From positions 112,470 to 176,469 of the forward strand of contig JAGPYM010000051.1 of NCBI GenBank assembly GCA_020736575.1: DNA of 64,000 nt. Reading direction: 5' to 3'. Positions 54,017 through 64,000 of this stretch are shown in pieces. The notes below the pieces were generated by a model, which saw nothing but the letters and a program-made list of their open reading frames with translations, searched no databases and was not told where the DNA came from. The DNA is from Thelonectria olida (Eukaryota > Ascomycota > Sordariomycetes > Hypocreales > Nectriaceae). The stretch's first letter is position 1. Each line of letters begins with the position of its first letter. A program made the translations under genes and the position numbers.

Positions 54017-55828
54017 TCAACCGCCAGGTCCATTTCGCAACTCTCTCGCGGCCACGACTAACTGACTTGAAATTTCGAAGTCTCCTTCCGGAAGCAGTAT
54101 GACGATATCCATACCCGAGTCCATCACAGCTTTCAAGCATCTATCCATGGGTATCGGATCCAGATAGACAGTCCAAGACTTCAACCTATATCTTCTCAGG
54201 AATTCACGTATAGCGTGCCTGAGACCAGACGAGTCGTCTATAGTCTTTAGCTCCTGGTGGTGTTGCTTCCAGCGAATCCTTCCATGGTCCTGATATGGTT
54301 CCACGAACACAATCGAGTCGGCAACGGCGACAGCTGCTTGGTGCTCGATCATGGATGCTTCGTCCGTGACTGACTGTACTTCCGAGTACCAGCTGGTCGT
54401 TTGCGCTTCATCTTCATCGTGAGCTGAACCGTTTGTCTCCAGGTCGTCTTGCCTCAAGGACATGATTTGTTGTAAAAGTGTCTGACCCCTATGCTCCTCA
54501 TCTAGATCCTCCTGCTCCTCCTGCTGCTGCTCCTCTTCCAGATCGTCTAGATCCTCCTCTTGCTCGTTCCACTCCGCCCGCTGCTCACTGTCGGTAAGAG
54601 ACTGGTCGGTCGAGAGTTGCTGACTACGACTCGTGGTCGAAGCGAGCTCGTCATCTCCCTCAAGACCCCCGAAGAATGCTAAGTACTGTGAACGCAGCAC
54701 GAAGAACGATGTGATCTGACTATTCCGTACGCTAATTGGTTCGTACGCATCATGGAGGTTGTGAATGGACAGAAGCTGCCGATCGCTTTCGTAAGTGCTT
54801 TCGCTTGGACATCCGCATCGGGAGGCGACATTGGCCGAGATGGCGACGGCGAGCTTCTCCAGTGGCGATTCCGAGTCAGTATTATCTGTACTCAATCCAT
54901 CCTTCCTCGTCATATCTGTTGTCTTCAAGTTGTTGATCTCCACAGACTGGAATCCGAGGTGATGAGCAAGCGCCGCCAACTGTGCCAAGACCTTGTTGTC
55001 TGCCCTCTCGGACGGCACCCCGGCCAGCAACCTGTCCTTGCTTCTCCGCGGTTGCTGCGACAGCTTGCGGTAGTTTTGGATGGCATATATCCACAAGCGT
55101 CTTGCCGGTATGTCAACTGGGGCGTCTGAATGGGCTTCGTCGCCTTTGGAACTCTGCAGAGCCATGTGCATTGATCCTAGTCCAGATGGGATGATATGCC
55201 GTATGCTCTCGGCCCACATCTGGAAGAACAAGACGTCGCGGAGGAAAGTGAATAGCGATGGGATCACGCAAGGGATTCTCCGCAGTTGCTCCCAGATGAC
55301 CACGCGCTCGGCACGGCTGAACTCGCTGAAGATTTCGCCCCGGGCCAGCTGCGTCAAGATGGACTCCGAATCCTCGGCTGAGTACCGCGGGCACCGCAAC
55401 TCGACAGCTTTGACGGTCGCCGAGTCGATCTTCGCCAGCGACCTGTCCAGCCCCTGCAGGATGGCGAGCCAGACCGTCATGATGTGCTCCAGATACCGAG
55501 CCAGCTCCTAGCGACGGTTACGGTCGAATGCCCAGCATCGGGGTTCGTGGTGCCTCACCTCGTCACATTTCAGGCTGATCAGCTTGTGGGCAGTACTGAT
55601 CCTCATGCCGGATCGAAGTCCCGGCACATCGAGGAGAGGATCGAGGGCCGCTCTCAGCCGGGCGTTTTGCAGCAGCTGGCGGGCGCATCGCCGCACGTGG
55701 TTGGATGAGAACCGCGCCTTCCTTGCGTCGAATACGTGTCGACTTCTCGATTCGTCTCCCCGCGACTCCCGACTGATTTCCCAATATATGTCAACATCTT
55801 GCGAGCTGTCCTGGACTCGTGCCGGCAT
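54017..55828 (-). CDS. DUF3723 family protein with one in-frame stop
   Basis: One frame of 604 codons from ATG 55828, interrupted only by a TAG at 55508-55510. N-terminal text (MPARVQDSSQDVDIYWEI, LKCDEVRHHEPRCWAFDRNR) precedes the stop. Directly after it the DUF3723 core reads ELARYLEHIMTVWLAILQGL, VELRCPRYSAEDSESILTQL, RGEIFSEFSRAERVVIWEQL and IPCVIPSLFTFLRDVLFFQM. The layout YL-x-H-I-x-x-V-W and I-P-S-L-x-T-F is characteristic of the family. A later helix (LAALAHHLGFQSVEI) and a long Glu/Gln-rich acidic tract (EEDLDDLEEEQQQEEQEDLD) follow. The C-terminus DSIVFVEPYQDHGRIRW and VYLDPIPMDRCLKAVMDSGM is not typical. DUF3723 has no known biochemical function but is a recurrent cargo gene of Starship giant transposons. 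The stop means this copy may be dead. Confidence 0.7.
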
Positions 55829-56169
55829 TTCCTCGTTGCAGAGTACACGGAGTCGGGTTGATCAGCCTCATATGTGGTGTGTGGACGCCGTTAGCAGCCC
55901 ATTTGCTTTCGCTGCTTCAACCCTCGACGCAGACAGTCCTCCGAGCAGAAAATGGACACGTACGTACACACTCACGCACTCACGCACACTCGCGCATACG
56001 CACGCCAGCATCACTCGGCCGATACTTGACATTCCCTTTTCGCTCCCTTCTCGGATTGCACCCCGCCTAAAGCAATGAAGCAAAGCCCGACTTATATCTG
56101 ATCCGCCCTCCGTTGCGTGCTGGGCACGCTCAGGTCCCGGCAAAGCACTTCTCTTCGGCGCCTTCCGTC
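55829..56169. other. Divergent promoter between DUF3723 and ferric-reductase-like genes
   Basis: Contains an ACACTCACGCACTCACGCAC simple repeat near 55966-55996. No gene. Confidence 0.45.
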
Positions 56170-58154
56170 ATGGAACCCACGGCCATCTTTGCGATCGGCT
56201 TTTGCGCCTCGTTTCTGGCCGCGTTCCTGCTCGCGCACCTAGTCCCACACCTGAGGCGCATTGCCGTACGCGCCTGGGCGTTCGCGCTGAAGAACCTTAC
56301 TACCGCTACGCCGTGCGACGTCACGCGTGGTTCGGTCCCTTCACGATATCGTCTATTCTCGCTCACCTCGTCTATGTCGGCGGCAACGTGCCTGCCTGTG
56401 CTACACCGGTCGTGCAGTCTCGTCTACCATCGCTTCTCGAGCCGCCATCCTTTCCCTCATCAACATCGGCCCGCTGTTCCTTGCTCCTCATCTGAGTTTT
56501 CTGGCTGACCTTTTCGGCGTGCTGTTGACGACGTATCGACAAGTCCACCGCTCTTGCGGCCTCGTATCGGCGAGTCTCTTGCTCGCTCACGCCCTGGCAG
56601 CGATGCGGACCCGCTCAGTTCCGCTCGACACATGGTCGTTATCGTGTGCCATCACGGTACGATGCTCCCTTTCCCGCGCAGCGCATCGCAGGCGTGCGCA
56701 CCAGTCTCGCATCGTCTGTTGGCTGGTGCTGCAGAGCGTTTTGGCTGATGTTGTTGACTGATGTTGTTGACTGATGTTGTTGGCTGGCGTTGTTGACTGA
56801 TGTTGTTGGCTGACGTTGTCGGCTGGTGCGTGCCGCAGGGTGCTTCAGCCCTCGTCCTCCTCGTAGTGCTCTCGATCCCTCGCTGCGCAGACGCTCGTAC
56901 GAGCTCTTCCTTCGCCTCCACCAACTGCTAGCCGTCGTTTTTGCCGCCTCCGCCGTCTACCACGTCTTCTCTGTTTCCGATCTGTATCGGCGCCCCGTGT
57001 ACATCTTCGGGGCATCTGCGGCCTTTCTCTGCTCACGCAAGCGTCCCTTTTGCTGTACCGCAACTATGTTCACGGGAAACCGTGGCCGCGCATCCAGGTC
57101 GAGTACGACAACGACACCCTCCGAGCCACCCTCCGCCTTCCGCGCCCGGTGCGCGTAGATGCGGGCCAGTACATCAACCTATGGGTCCCCTCGCGGGCGT
57201 GGCTGTCCAGCCACCCTTTCACGGTGACGTCCTGGTCGCCTGTTGCGCAGGACAGCATGGATCTGATCATCGAGCCGCGGAGGGGCTTCACGAACAAGCT
57301 GAGGCAGCTTTCGCAGTACGGCCAGAACCAGTACCTTGCTTTCTTCAGCGGGCCCCACGGCACCACGTTACCTGTCCTGAGTACCAGACTGTCATCCTGT
57401 GGCGACCAATTTCGGCCTCGTCTGGATGCGCCCCTACATCAAAAAGCTCTTCAACGACTACGAGCTCGGGAACAGATTTCGGAGGCGTGTCCGGCTAGTG
57501 TGGCACCTCGACCTGCAAGGTAAGCCACTGTCTTTGTGATGTGCCCGTTGACGGATGTGCGTGCTGATTGGTACTGAGAGACCGAGACGGCCTTGTGGCG
57601 CTGGTCCGACCACTGATCGACGACATTCTAGAAAACGCCGCGCAGAACAACTATGTAAGTCGGGCCGCCCTGTTTGGACTCACCCGCTGAGCTCTGTTTG
57701 CAGAATCTGTGCGTCTCCATTTACTGCCCCTATTGGGAAACCCAGGCCTTGGGCGACCACGACCGTCTTTTCGTCTATAAAGATGCGCCCAACGTTAAGG
57801 AAATCATCCAATCGGAGCATTTCGGGCACTTCAGGACCACTCTCCAGCAAGCTCCCGGGGATGAACTAGATGGCGCGAAGAACAGCGCCGACTCCTCCGA
57901 TGGGACGGCAGCAGACTTGCCGCCCAGGGACGCCAGGCTTGCTGGAGATGTGCAGCGGCAGATCAGACGAGCAAACGGGAGAGGCTTGGTTCTCGGTATG
58001 TTTCTCGATGGCATCGGGCGATGTCTAGTTTCGATTACTAACCCGCCGTGCAGTATCCAGTACCGATGCAATGAGGGATGCGTTGCGTGAGACGATTCGT
58101 GATTACGTTGGTGATGGGTTCACGTTACGGGAACTCGAATACCAGGCAAAGTGA
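56170..58154 (+). pseudogene. Ferric-reductase-like (FRE/NOX superfamily) gene, decayed
   Basis: ATG 56170 begins IFAIGFCASFLAAFLLAHLV, then the frame changes to EEPYYRYAVRRHAWFGPFTI and again to RAAILSLINIGPLFLAPHLS and CGLVSASLLLAHAL, which hold membrane helices with His. After a 13-bp-repeat region comes LRRRSYELFLRLHQLLAVVF with AVYHVF (heme-type His pair). The FAD-binding part reads VRVDAGQYINLWVPSRAWLS and HPFTVTSWSP; the NAD-binding part reads VATNFGLVWMRPYIKKLFND and RVRLVWHLDLQ. Introns 57520-57580, 57655-57703 and 57996-58053 (with TTACTAAC) are regular. The C-terminus is LRETIRDYVGDGFTLRELEY. At least five one-base frame changes, mostly missing bases, break it. The family reduces Fe(III) at membranes and is a frequent Starship cargo. 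Divergent from DUF3723. Confidence 0.75.
56746..56828. repeat. 13-bp tandem repeat within the FRE relic
   Basis: About six units of CTGATGTTGTTGR with some C/G variants. It lies between the two membrane parts of the ferric-reductase-like gene, probably in a former intron. Confidence 0.75.
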
Positions 58155-58381
58155 AATGCGTTGACCCTTTTCACCCTCTACTTTTTCTGCCCATCTGCTT
58201 TTTCTGCTTTCATATCATGCGCTCGTATGTAAGATCTAATCCAAGCTATTATTGCCCTATGCACAGCATGATGCAGCTATGTACTGTAGATATATTCTGA
58301 ACAATACTCTATCGCCCCTGCATCCCGTAGGGCCGTAGCCTTAGCATAGAGATTTCTCGCTCAGCAGAAAGGAAAAGAAAA
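58155..58381. other. 3' flank of the FRE relic up to the copia element
   Basis: Contains TGTACTGTAGATATATTC at 58278-58295. No gene. The last five bases, GAAAA, are the target duplication of copia copy 2. Confidence 0.5.
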
Positions 58382-58561
58382 TGTCGCACTGAGCGTGCTT
58401 AAAGGGTTAAAGTGAATATGATGAGCAGCAGCAATGTGTTGATTGATTGTTGTCTAAAGTGCGGGGTACTCTAGCCCACAGGTTTTACTTGAAGCACACA
58501 GGTTGATTACTAAGTGCTGTTGTTTCCTGGGGCTGGTTGAGATCATGCCTAGCCTGCGACA
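58382..58561 (-). repeat. 3' LTR of copia copy 2
   Basis: 180 bp; the complement of copy 1's LTR with a few differences (for example GTGAATATG for GTAGATATG). Confidence 0.95.
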
Positions 58562-58575
58562 CACCCCCCCAGATT

Positions 58576-61500
58576 TCAGTCTGTATCAGATGAGATCTGC
58601 ATATCATCTTGACCAATATCCTCTCCTGAAGCGTATTCTGGATCAATCCGCGATGAGATATCAACCAGACCCAATTGCTTTATGAAGTGAGAATGCTTTT
58701 CTGCTGAAAGAGGTTTAGTGAAGCCATCTGCAGGCATGACTGTTGTTGGAACCCATTGAACTGTGATTTTGCCGTCTCGATGGATCTGTCTTAGCCAGAA
58801 GTTGTGGATGTCGACGTGTCTCAACTTCGATGTCAGTTGTGGTCTCTCTTTCTGGATCAGTCCCACTGTTTGTTGATTGTCACAGAGGATGCGTGGTTGG
58901 TGTTCAGGATCGAACTGTATCTGTTCGAACAGTCGGTATAGAGCTATTGTCTCCCTCGCTGTATGAGATAGCGATAAGAGCTCTGCTTCAGTTGTTGACG
59001 TGGTTACAGTCTTCTGCTTCGAAGACTGCCACATGATTGCCCCGCTAAACAACTTCATGAGGTAGCCCTGGGTGGATTTTCGAGTCTCTGGATCATCCGC
59101 GAACGATGCGTCGCTTGACTGCTGTAGTACTTCATCATCGCCTGTCTCTGTCTCTACCTCTGTGGCCTGATCCACAGAGCCTGAGAACTCGATGGCATAG
59201 TACTGTGTGGTCTGGAGATATGAGAGAACTCGGTTTGCATACCGCAGGTGCTCAGGTGAAGGGTTCATGGCGAACTGGCTTAACTGGCTGGCTGCAAAGG
59301 AGACATCTGGTCTTGATACCACTGCTGCATATAGAATTGATCCTACCTTCTCTTGCATCTCTGATATCTGTTGAATAGTGGCCTGTCCTTCGAAAGATTG
59401 GGGACGGTATGATGAAATGAGAGGAGTTGCCGTTCTCATTGATTGATCAATCCCGAACTTGACACAGAGTTTGTCCATGTATCCGTCCTGGCAGATCCAG
59501 AGCTTCTTGGCTTTGATATCTCGAAGGATTCTGATGTTGAGGAAGGAGATTGCTTCGCCCAAATCCTTGATCCCGTATTTGCTGTGTACTGCTGCTTTGA
59601 ATTCATTGATTTGTTGAAGGTATTCAGGTTGTGCGATGATGAGAAGATCATCCACGTAAAGAAATAGAATGAGATGGGTCTCATTGTTGATGAGGATACA
59701 GGGTTCATGCAGACCGTAGAGCGCTTTGAGCAGTCTCCAGACCTTTCCTGATTGACCATATCCCGGTGGGCATGTGGTGTAGACCTCCTCGTCCATGTCA
59801 GCGTTGATGAAGGCATTCTTGAAGTCAATTTGATGACATATCAGCCCGAACGCACAGACGAGAGCCATCAGGATCCGAAAGCTTCGATAAGCGCCGGTTG
59901 CTGCGTAGATATCTTCGTTGATATGGTTTTGAAGATCACCTCTGACGCAAATGCGAGCTTTGTGACGAACGAGATAACCTGCATCGTCTAGTTTATACGT
60001 GAAGACCCATTTGAGCGGTAGGACTTGTTTGCCTTCGGGGTAATCGACTAGCTCGAATGTTCCTTTCTCCTTGAGTGACTTGATCTCGGCGTCTGAGGCT
60101 CGTTTGAAACCTTCTCTCTCAGGATGCCGTGTTAGTTGATGCCAAAAGTCAGGAGGTGGAGGCAAGTCCTTTCTTTGAATTCGTATTGAACGTGCTGATG
60201 CGAAAGCGTGGGCGAGTTGCTGTCCCAGCTTAGCGCGTTCCAATCGTAAAGCATGAGCGTGTCTTCGCGCTCGCTTGTGAATTTGGTGCCGAGTAAGGCG
60301 TGGTTTGAATGTTTCGATTGCATCTTGGCCTCTCTGTGACAATTTGATACTCCTTCCAGAAGTTGTTCTGAGGTTCTGGAGCACTGAAGCGTCCGTTATC
60401 CTTTTCTTTCTAGGTGATCCTGGTTGTATTGTTGTCTGAGGACGCGGTGATGCTTGATGGAGAATCACTGGACTCGTGGGCCGCGGCAATGCTGGCGGTT
60501 CATCCACAGGTGGTTCAACCTGTATCTCCCCTGCTGTTGCTCGTTCAGGTGAGATTTGTGGTGTAAGAAGCAAACCTGGTGGAGGTAGTTCTGCTTCCGG
60601 TTGTATCGAAACATGAACTGAAGTTGCTGTATTCTCCATGACAGGCAATGGTTCGATATCCTCTTCGTCGAGATCAACTTCATTGATCGTGATCGCGAGA
60701 GTCTGTCCCGATTCGGGAAGAGTTTTGGCAAGCTGTGGATCGTACATGACTTTCTCATCAACTTGAACGTCCCGAGATACAATTACACGATCAAAATGTG
60801 GAACCCAAACTTTGTAGATGTTGGTTGCGTCCAATCCGACAAGCCATCCCATGAGTGCATTTTCTTGTAATTTCGCTCTGGCTGGACGGGCTTTCTTGTT
60901 CTTGATCAAGACGTAGGCAAGAGAACCAATGATTTTGAGATTAGAGAGGTTGGGCTTTCGGCTATGAACCATTTCAAATGGAGTTCGCCATTGTTTTCGT
61001 TGAACTGGGATGCGATTGAGGAGGCGAGTAGCATGAGCAACGATGTAGGGCCAGAGTTTTTGAGGTAGATTACCCTGTATTCGAAGCTTGCGAGCGATAG
61101 TCATAATCACCCCCCCAGAACGTTCAGCAGGACCGTTCTGATCTGGCGTATCTGGCGGAGATGGGTTGAAAGTGATTCCCTTCATTGCGATGAAGTCCTT
61201 CCACTTCTTCCCCAATCCTTTCTCGCCATCTGATTGGATGTATCGCGTAGTGAAACCCCAGTTGTCGTTTGTAATGGCCAGAAACTCCTGCGTTACCGAC
61301 AGAAGTTCCTCTTGAGTTTTATTTAGCAGATTGAATGACACGTGATAAGCCGAGTAATCGCAATAGAAGTGAGCGACCCAGGAGTCAGCGTTGAAAGCTT
61401 CCTCCATGTCGATTAGATCGAGATGTATCTTTTCGAAGGGGTAAGTTCCTCTCCAGGTTGGTACGCGAGAGATTTGCCGATGCGATTGTCCGAGTTGACA

Positions 61501-62135
61501 TTCAGGACAGAGTTCTGACTTTCGTTCGAAGTCGCGACTCCCAAGTGCGACTCCCTCGACTGCTTGAGGCACGTGTTCAAGAGCCTCCTTTCGGATATGG
61601 CCTAGCCTTGCATGCCAGGTATCCATAGAAGCTGTGGCAACTCGCTGAGGTTCTCGATCTTGTAACGCTTGGCGTTGATAACGAGAGCAGGCCAGCGGCT
61701 GAGCCATTTGTCGAGACTGGTGTTGCCAAGGCCCTTCTTAAGCTTTTCAAACTCAGTCCTGACATTCTGCTTCTGGTCTTTTGCGGTGGGTTGGATGCTA
61801 TCAGCCAGCGCGATGAGTTTGCCGCGGACGTCATGGATTCCGAGGTAGTGTTGCTTAAACTCCTGACACACCGTGAGGTCGATGCGATCAGAGACCTTGT
61901 CATATTTCTTCTTCTCGCTATCATAGATAGCCTGGAGGCTGTGATATTTCTGAATCGTGTCTCTGCTTGCTGAGTCCGACGGTTTGGTCGCAGTGAAAAC
62001 CAAGTTTTCGATGCCTTCTGGATCACAGTAGCTCCAGACGTCGTTGCGCACAGCAAGGTCCTCAATAGAGTTGATCCAGTTGGTCCAGTCCTCGCGGGAG
62101 TTGAGCAAGGTGAGGTTGTGATCCTTGATCGACAT
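58576..62135 (-). pseudogene. Deleted copia gag-pol
   Basis: Starts at ATG 62135 with the same MSIKDHNLTLLNSREDWTNW gag start as copy 1. After about 165 residues the deletion joins gag to the region before the integrase zinc motif in a shifted frame. The downstream frame (61707-58576) still encodes WHARLGHIRKEAL, the integrase acidic residues, YVDDLLII and RNase H. The reverse transcriptase lacks 24 residues straight after LKALYGL, a block with RKSPKLW in copy 1. The protease is absent. Confidence 0.92.
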
Positions 62136-62507
62136 TTTTGTGACTTTTAATCAAGAAAAGGATGTGTCTCTTCGAATTGACTTCTGATTAATGTGTTAGC
62201 TTCTTGCTTATTGAAGAGATGATGATGGTTAGTTTTTAGGAGTCTTCTCTATCAAATCTGTTGCGGGTTTCAAGTTGCTGTTTCACATCGCTTTTTCTGA
62301 TACATCCGACTATGAACCGGAAATCAGCATTGTGCAGTCGGCCCAACTTCGTGCCGATTCCCCTGAGGAGATTTCCAAGTTGAAAGAAAGCTCTCATTGC
62401 GACGGAGTTGACAGCAGAAGATGCTGATGGTGATAGATTTGGCTTGCGACAGAGAAGATACTGATAATAATGGAGAGAGGCAATGAAAGAGTCTCCGGGC
62501 TCATAAC

Positions 62508-62687
62508 TGTCGCACTGAGCGTGCTTAAAGGGTTAAAGTGAATATGATGAGCAGCAGCAATGTGTTGATTGATTGTTGTCTAAAGTGCGGGGTACTCTAG
62601 CCCACAGGTTTTACTTGAAGCACACAGGTTGATTACTAAGTGCTCTTGTTTCCTGGGGCTGGTTGAGATCATGCCTAGCCTGCGACA
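62508..62687 (-). repeat. 5' LTR of copia copy 2
   Basis: 180 bp; differs from its partner at GTGCTCTTG versus GTGCTGTTG. Confidence 0.95.
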
Positions 62688-62884
62688 GAAAACATACACA
62701 CGCACATCTGAGCAGAATATTCAAGTTCAAAGAAATAATCGTCCGCCGACCGCGATGAGGTCGCAAAGCACTCGATTCGAGTTTTGGATAAATACATAAC
62801 TTCACGCCAACAGCGCGCCCAGTTTTATCTATCTAGTTGGCCGTGCCAGTGATTGCAAAACGTGACCCGACAGCATGCAACCTC

Positions 62885-63490
62885 CTACCTCCTAATTCTG
62901 GAATCCGTCTCCACGCTCTCGCAAAGCCGGGTGGATGCTGAGGTCATCAAACGCAAGGGGGGGCTGAACACCTGAGATCCGTCGGACCGGCGTCGCGGAA
63001 ATGGCTGGCGATGATGGCAGCAACACCAGGTCTGATTCTGCGTTGCGATGGCGAAGCTCGACTCAATTCGGAGATCGGTCAGCACCCGAACGAGATTGTC
63101 GACGGCGGGGCCGATTCGTTCCAGCGAGCTCAGAAACGGATTCGCCGAACCCACCGACGACGCAGCTTCGGTTTCCTGCACCCTGAGACCACGGGTGTTA
63201 GCGATTGCTTCCTGAGCCCTCCGCAACCTGGGGGGGTCGACACACTCTTCTCCCTGAGAATCGGGAACGACGAAGTCGTCCATCGTGTCGATGGCCTCGC
63301 TGCTTTCTGTGCTGTAGGAGCTGTCAGAGCTTCCGAGATCGTCAGAGTCGTCATCTGCAGATCGTCCACCTTTGTCAACAGCAGCGCGGCACCCATGACA
63401 ACCAACCAGATACTCACCGGAATCGGGCCGCACTGGCACAAGAGGCTTTCTGCCGCGGGTAGATCGGTCAGCCAGCCTCCTGTACGACAT
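62885..63490 (-). CDS. Unidentified acidic protein, up to 201 residues
   Basis: ATG 63490 (MSYRRLADRSTRGRKPLVPV). A 63-bp GT-AG segment at 63355-63417 (GTGAGTATC...CTGCAG) is probably an intron; its length is a multiple of three, so the frame is open with or without it. Spliced, the protein runs PDSDDDSDDLGSSDSSYSTE, DTMDDFVVPDSQGEE, then LERIGPAVDNLVRVLTDLRI. The C-terminal part beyond that (CCCHHRQPFPRRR) is less protein-like and may be intronic. No domain known; the acidic Ser-rich style resembles other small genes of this region. Confidence 0.4.
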   Translation of the reverse strand: MSYRRLADRSTRGRKPLVPVRPDSGEYLVGCHGCRAAVDKGGRSADDDSDDLGSSDSSYSTESSEAIDTMDDFVVPDSQGEECVDPPRLRRAQEAIANTRGLRVQETEAASSVGSANPFLSSLERIGPAVDNLVRVLTDLRIESSFAIATQNQTWCCCHHRQPFPRRRSDGSQVFSPPLRLMTSASTRLCESVETDSRIRR

Positions 63491-63809
63491 GATAACGTGT
63501 ATGTATGCGTTGGCGACGAATGTTCCAGAACGCAGGCTGGCGCATCTGGTTTATAGGCCCGTGACGCCCGTGCCATTGGTTCACCAGCAAAGGCAAAATT
63601 CGGCCTTCCACGGAGGCAGGGTCTGGAAACGTCCCAACAAGCCAGATGCTGCTGTTGTACGTGGGCTCTTCACGTCCATTTTTTGTCTTTTCGTGCTCCT
63701 CGTGGCTCCGCCAAGGGTGTTCAAAACCTAACCTTGCGTCTAACAGAGATGATTGAACGCTCCAGGGTAAGTCCCAAGGAGCTAAAGAGGCTCGACCTGT
63801 ACAGTACAA
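63491..63809. other. Upstream flank of the acidic-protein gene
   Basis: No gene recognised. CTGTACAGTACAATATG lies at 63798-63814, at the edge of the dispersed repeat. Confidence 0.4.
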
Positions 63810-63814
63810 TATGC

Positions 63815-64000
63815 AACCATTATTGGTGACCTCACGCAGTCGAGAGGGACAGAGTGTATGTGGCTTGGCCGTAACGGGTCACCTGTCGCTGTGGTCTTAT
63901 GCGTGGGAGATGACGAGCTACTTGCAGAGGCGAGCAATTGACTCCCGTGAGACAGTTGCACGAGGGAAGAACCCTCCGAGGCGGGGAAGCCTATTCTGCA
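63815..64000 (-). repeat. Second copy of the dispersed repeat, inverted
   Basis: Reverse complement of the sequence around copia 1 (31231-31275 and 36954-37250) with about ninety percent identity by eye, lacking the 130-bp block and the copia insertion. It continues beyond the window. Confidence 0.7.

Larger units (their letters stand above)
58382..62687 (-). mobile_element. Ty1/copia copy 2, internally deleted, inverted to copy 1
   Basis: LTRs of 180 bp at 58382-58561 and 62508-62687 are flanked by a GAAAA target duplication (58377-58381 and 62688-62692). They differ at one noticed position. The same half-tRNA primer site lies next to the 62508 LTR. The element is 4306 bp, 1372 shorter than copy 1. 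The difference is explained by a 1306-bp deletion between two CGAGT words (the rest of gag, protease, start of integrase), a 72-bp deletion in reverse transcriptase and a 6-bp gain. It cannot encode a full polyprotein but keeps LTRs, primer site and purine tract, so it might be mobilised by copy 1. Confidence 0.95.

Noticed and set aside
37000..58000. DUF3435 tyrosine recombinase (Starship captain)
   Set aside because: I looked through all open frames for a tyrosine-recombinase pattern and found none, so the Starship idea rests on cargo only.

Overview
The window looks like a piece of a filamentous ascomycete (Pezizomycotina) nuclear genome. The protein genes carry short 45-80 bp GT-AG introns, some with TACTAAC/CTAAC-like branch points. 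The recognisable families are fungal: bZIP, Skn7-type HSF/receiver, sugar-porter MFS, OrsD-type zinc finger, DUF3723, and Fot/pogo, hAT, Tad-like LINE and Ty1/copia elements. No tRNA, rRNA, CRISPR array or bacterial-type operon was seen.

Region 1 (1-17.8 kb) mixes host genes with transposons. It holds a bZIP factor (2269-3141, minus), a 5'-truncated LINE (4095-5590, minus) and a decayed SKN7-like response-regulator gene (about 5567-7047, plus). A Fot/pogo-type DNA transposon (7404-11986) has been split by a complete, apparently intact hAT element (8723-11418). A decayed second hAT copy (12044-13222) carries its own small insertion. A five-exon sugar transporter (13598-15332, minus) and a decayed OrsD-like gene (16631-17776, minus) follow.

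Region 2 (17.8-31.2 kb) contains an otubain-type deubiquitinase gene with one apparent frameshift (20457-22819), a second LINE fragment (24579-24899), a 676-residue unidentified protein whose last codons come from that LINE (24854-26884, minus), an 18-bp polypurine minisatellite, and a broken kinase-like gene (29512-30744).

Region 3 (31.2-64 kb) looks like an accessory compartment. Two copies of one Ty1/copia family, a full-length one (31276-36953) and a deletion derivative in the opposite orientation (58382-62687), flank about 21 kb of small, mostly unidentified intron-containing genes. These include two genes with 21-nt phase-2 microexons, a MADS-like protein, a chromodomain-like protein, small membrane and coiled-coil proteins, two proteins sharing an unfamiliar motif, and then a DUF3723 gene next to a decayed ferric-reductase-like gene. 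DUF3723 and ferric reductases are recurrent cargo of Starship giant mobile elements. No tyrosine-recombinase captain was recognised in the window, so a Starship origin is a hypothesis. A short GTAC/ACAGT motif recurs between the genes of this region, and a 54/55-bp minisatellite lies at 39.1-39.96 kb.

The genes do not form one obvious pathway. The main theme is an active or recently active transposon landscape next to, and partly inside, a possible mobile cargo region. All splice models were made by eye from reading frame and splice consensus and have no transcript support.
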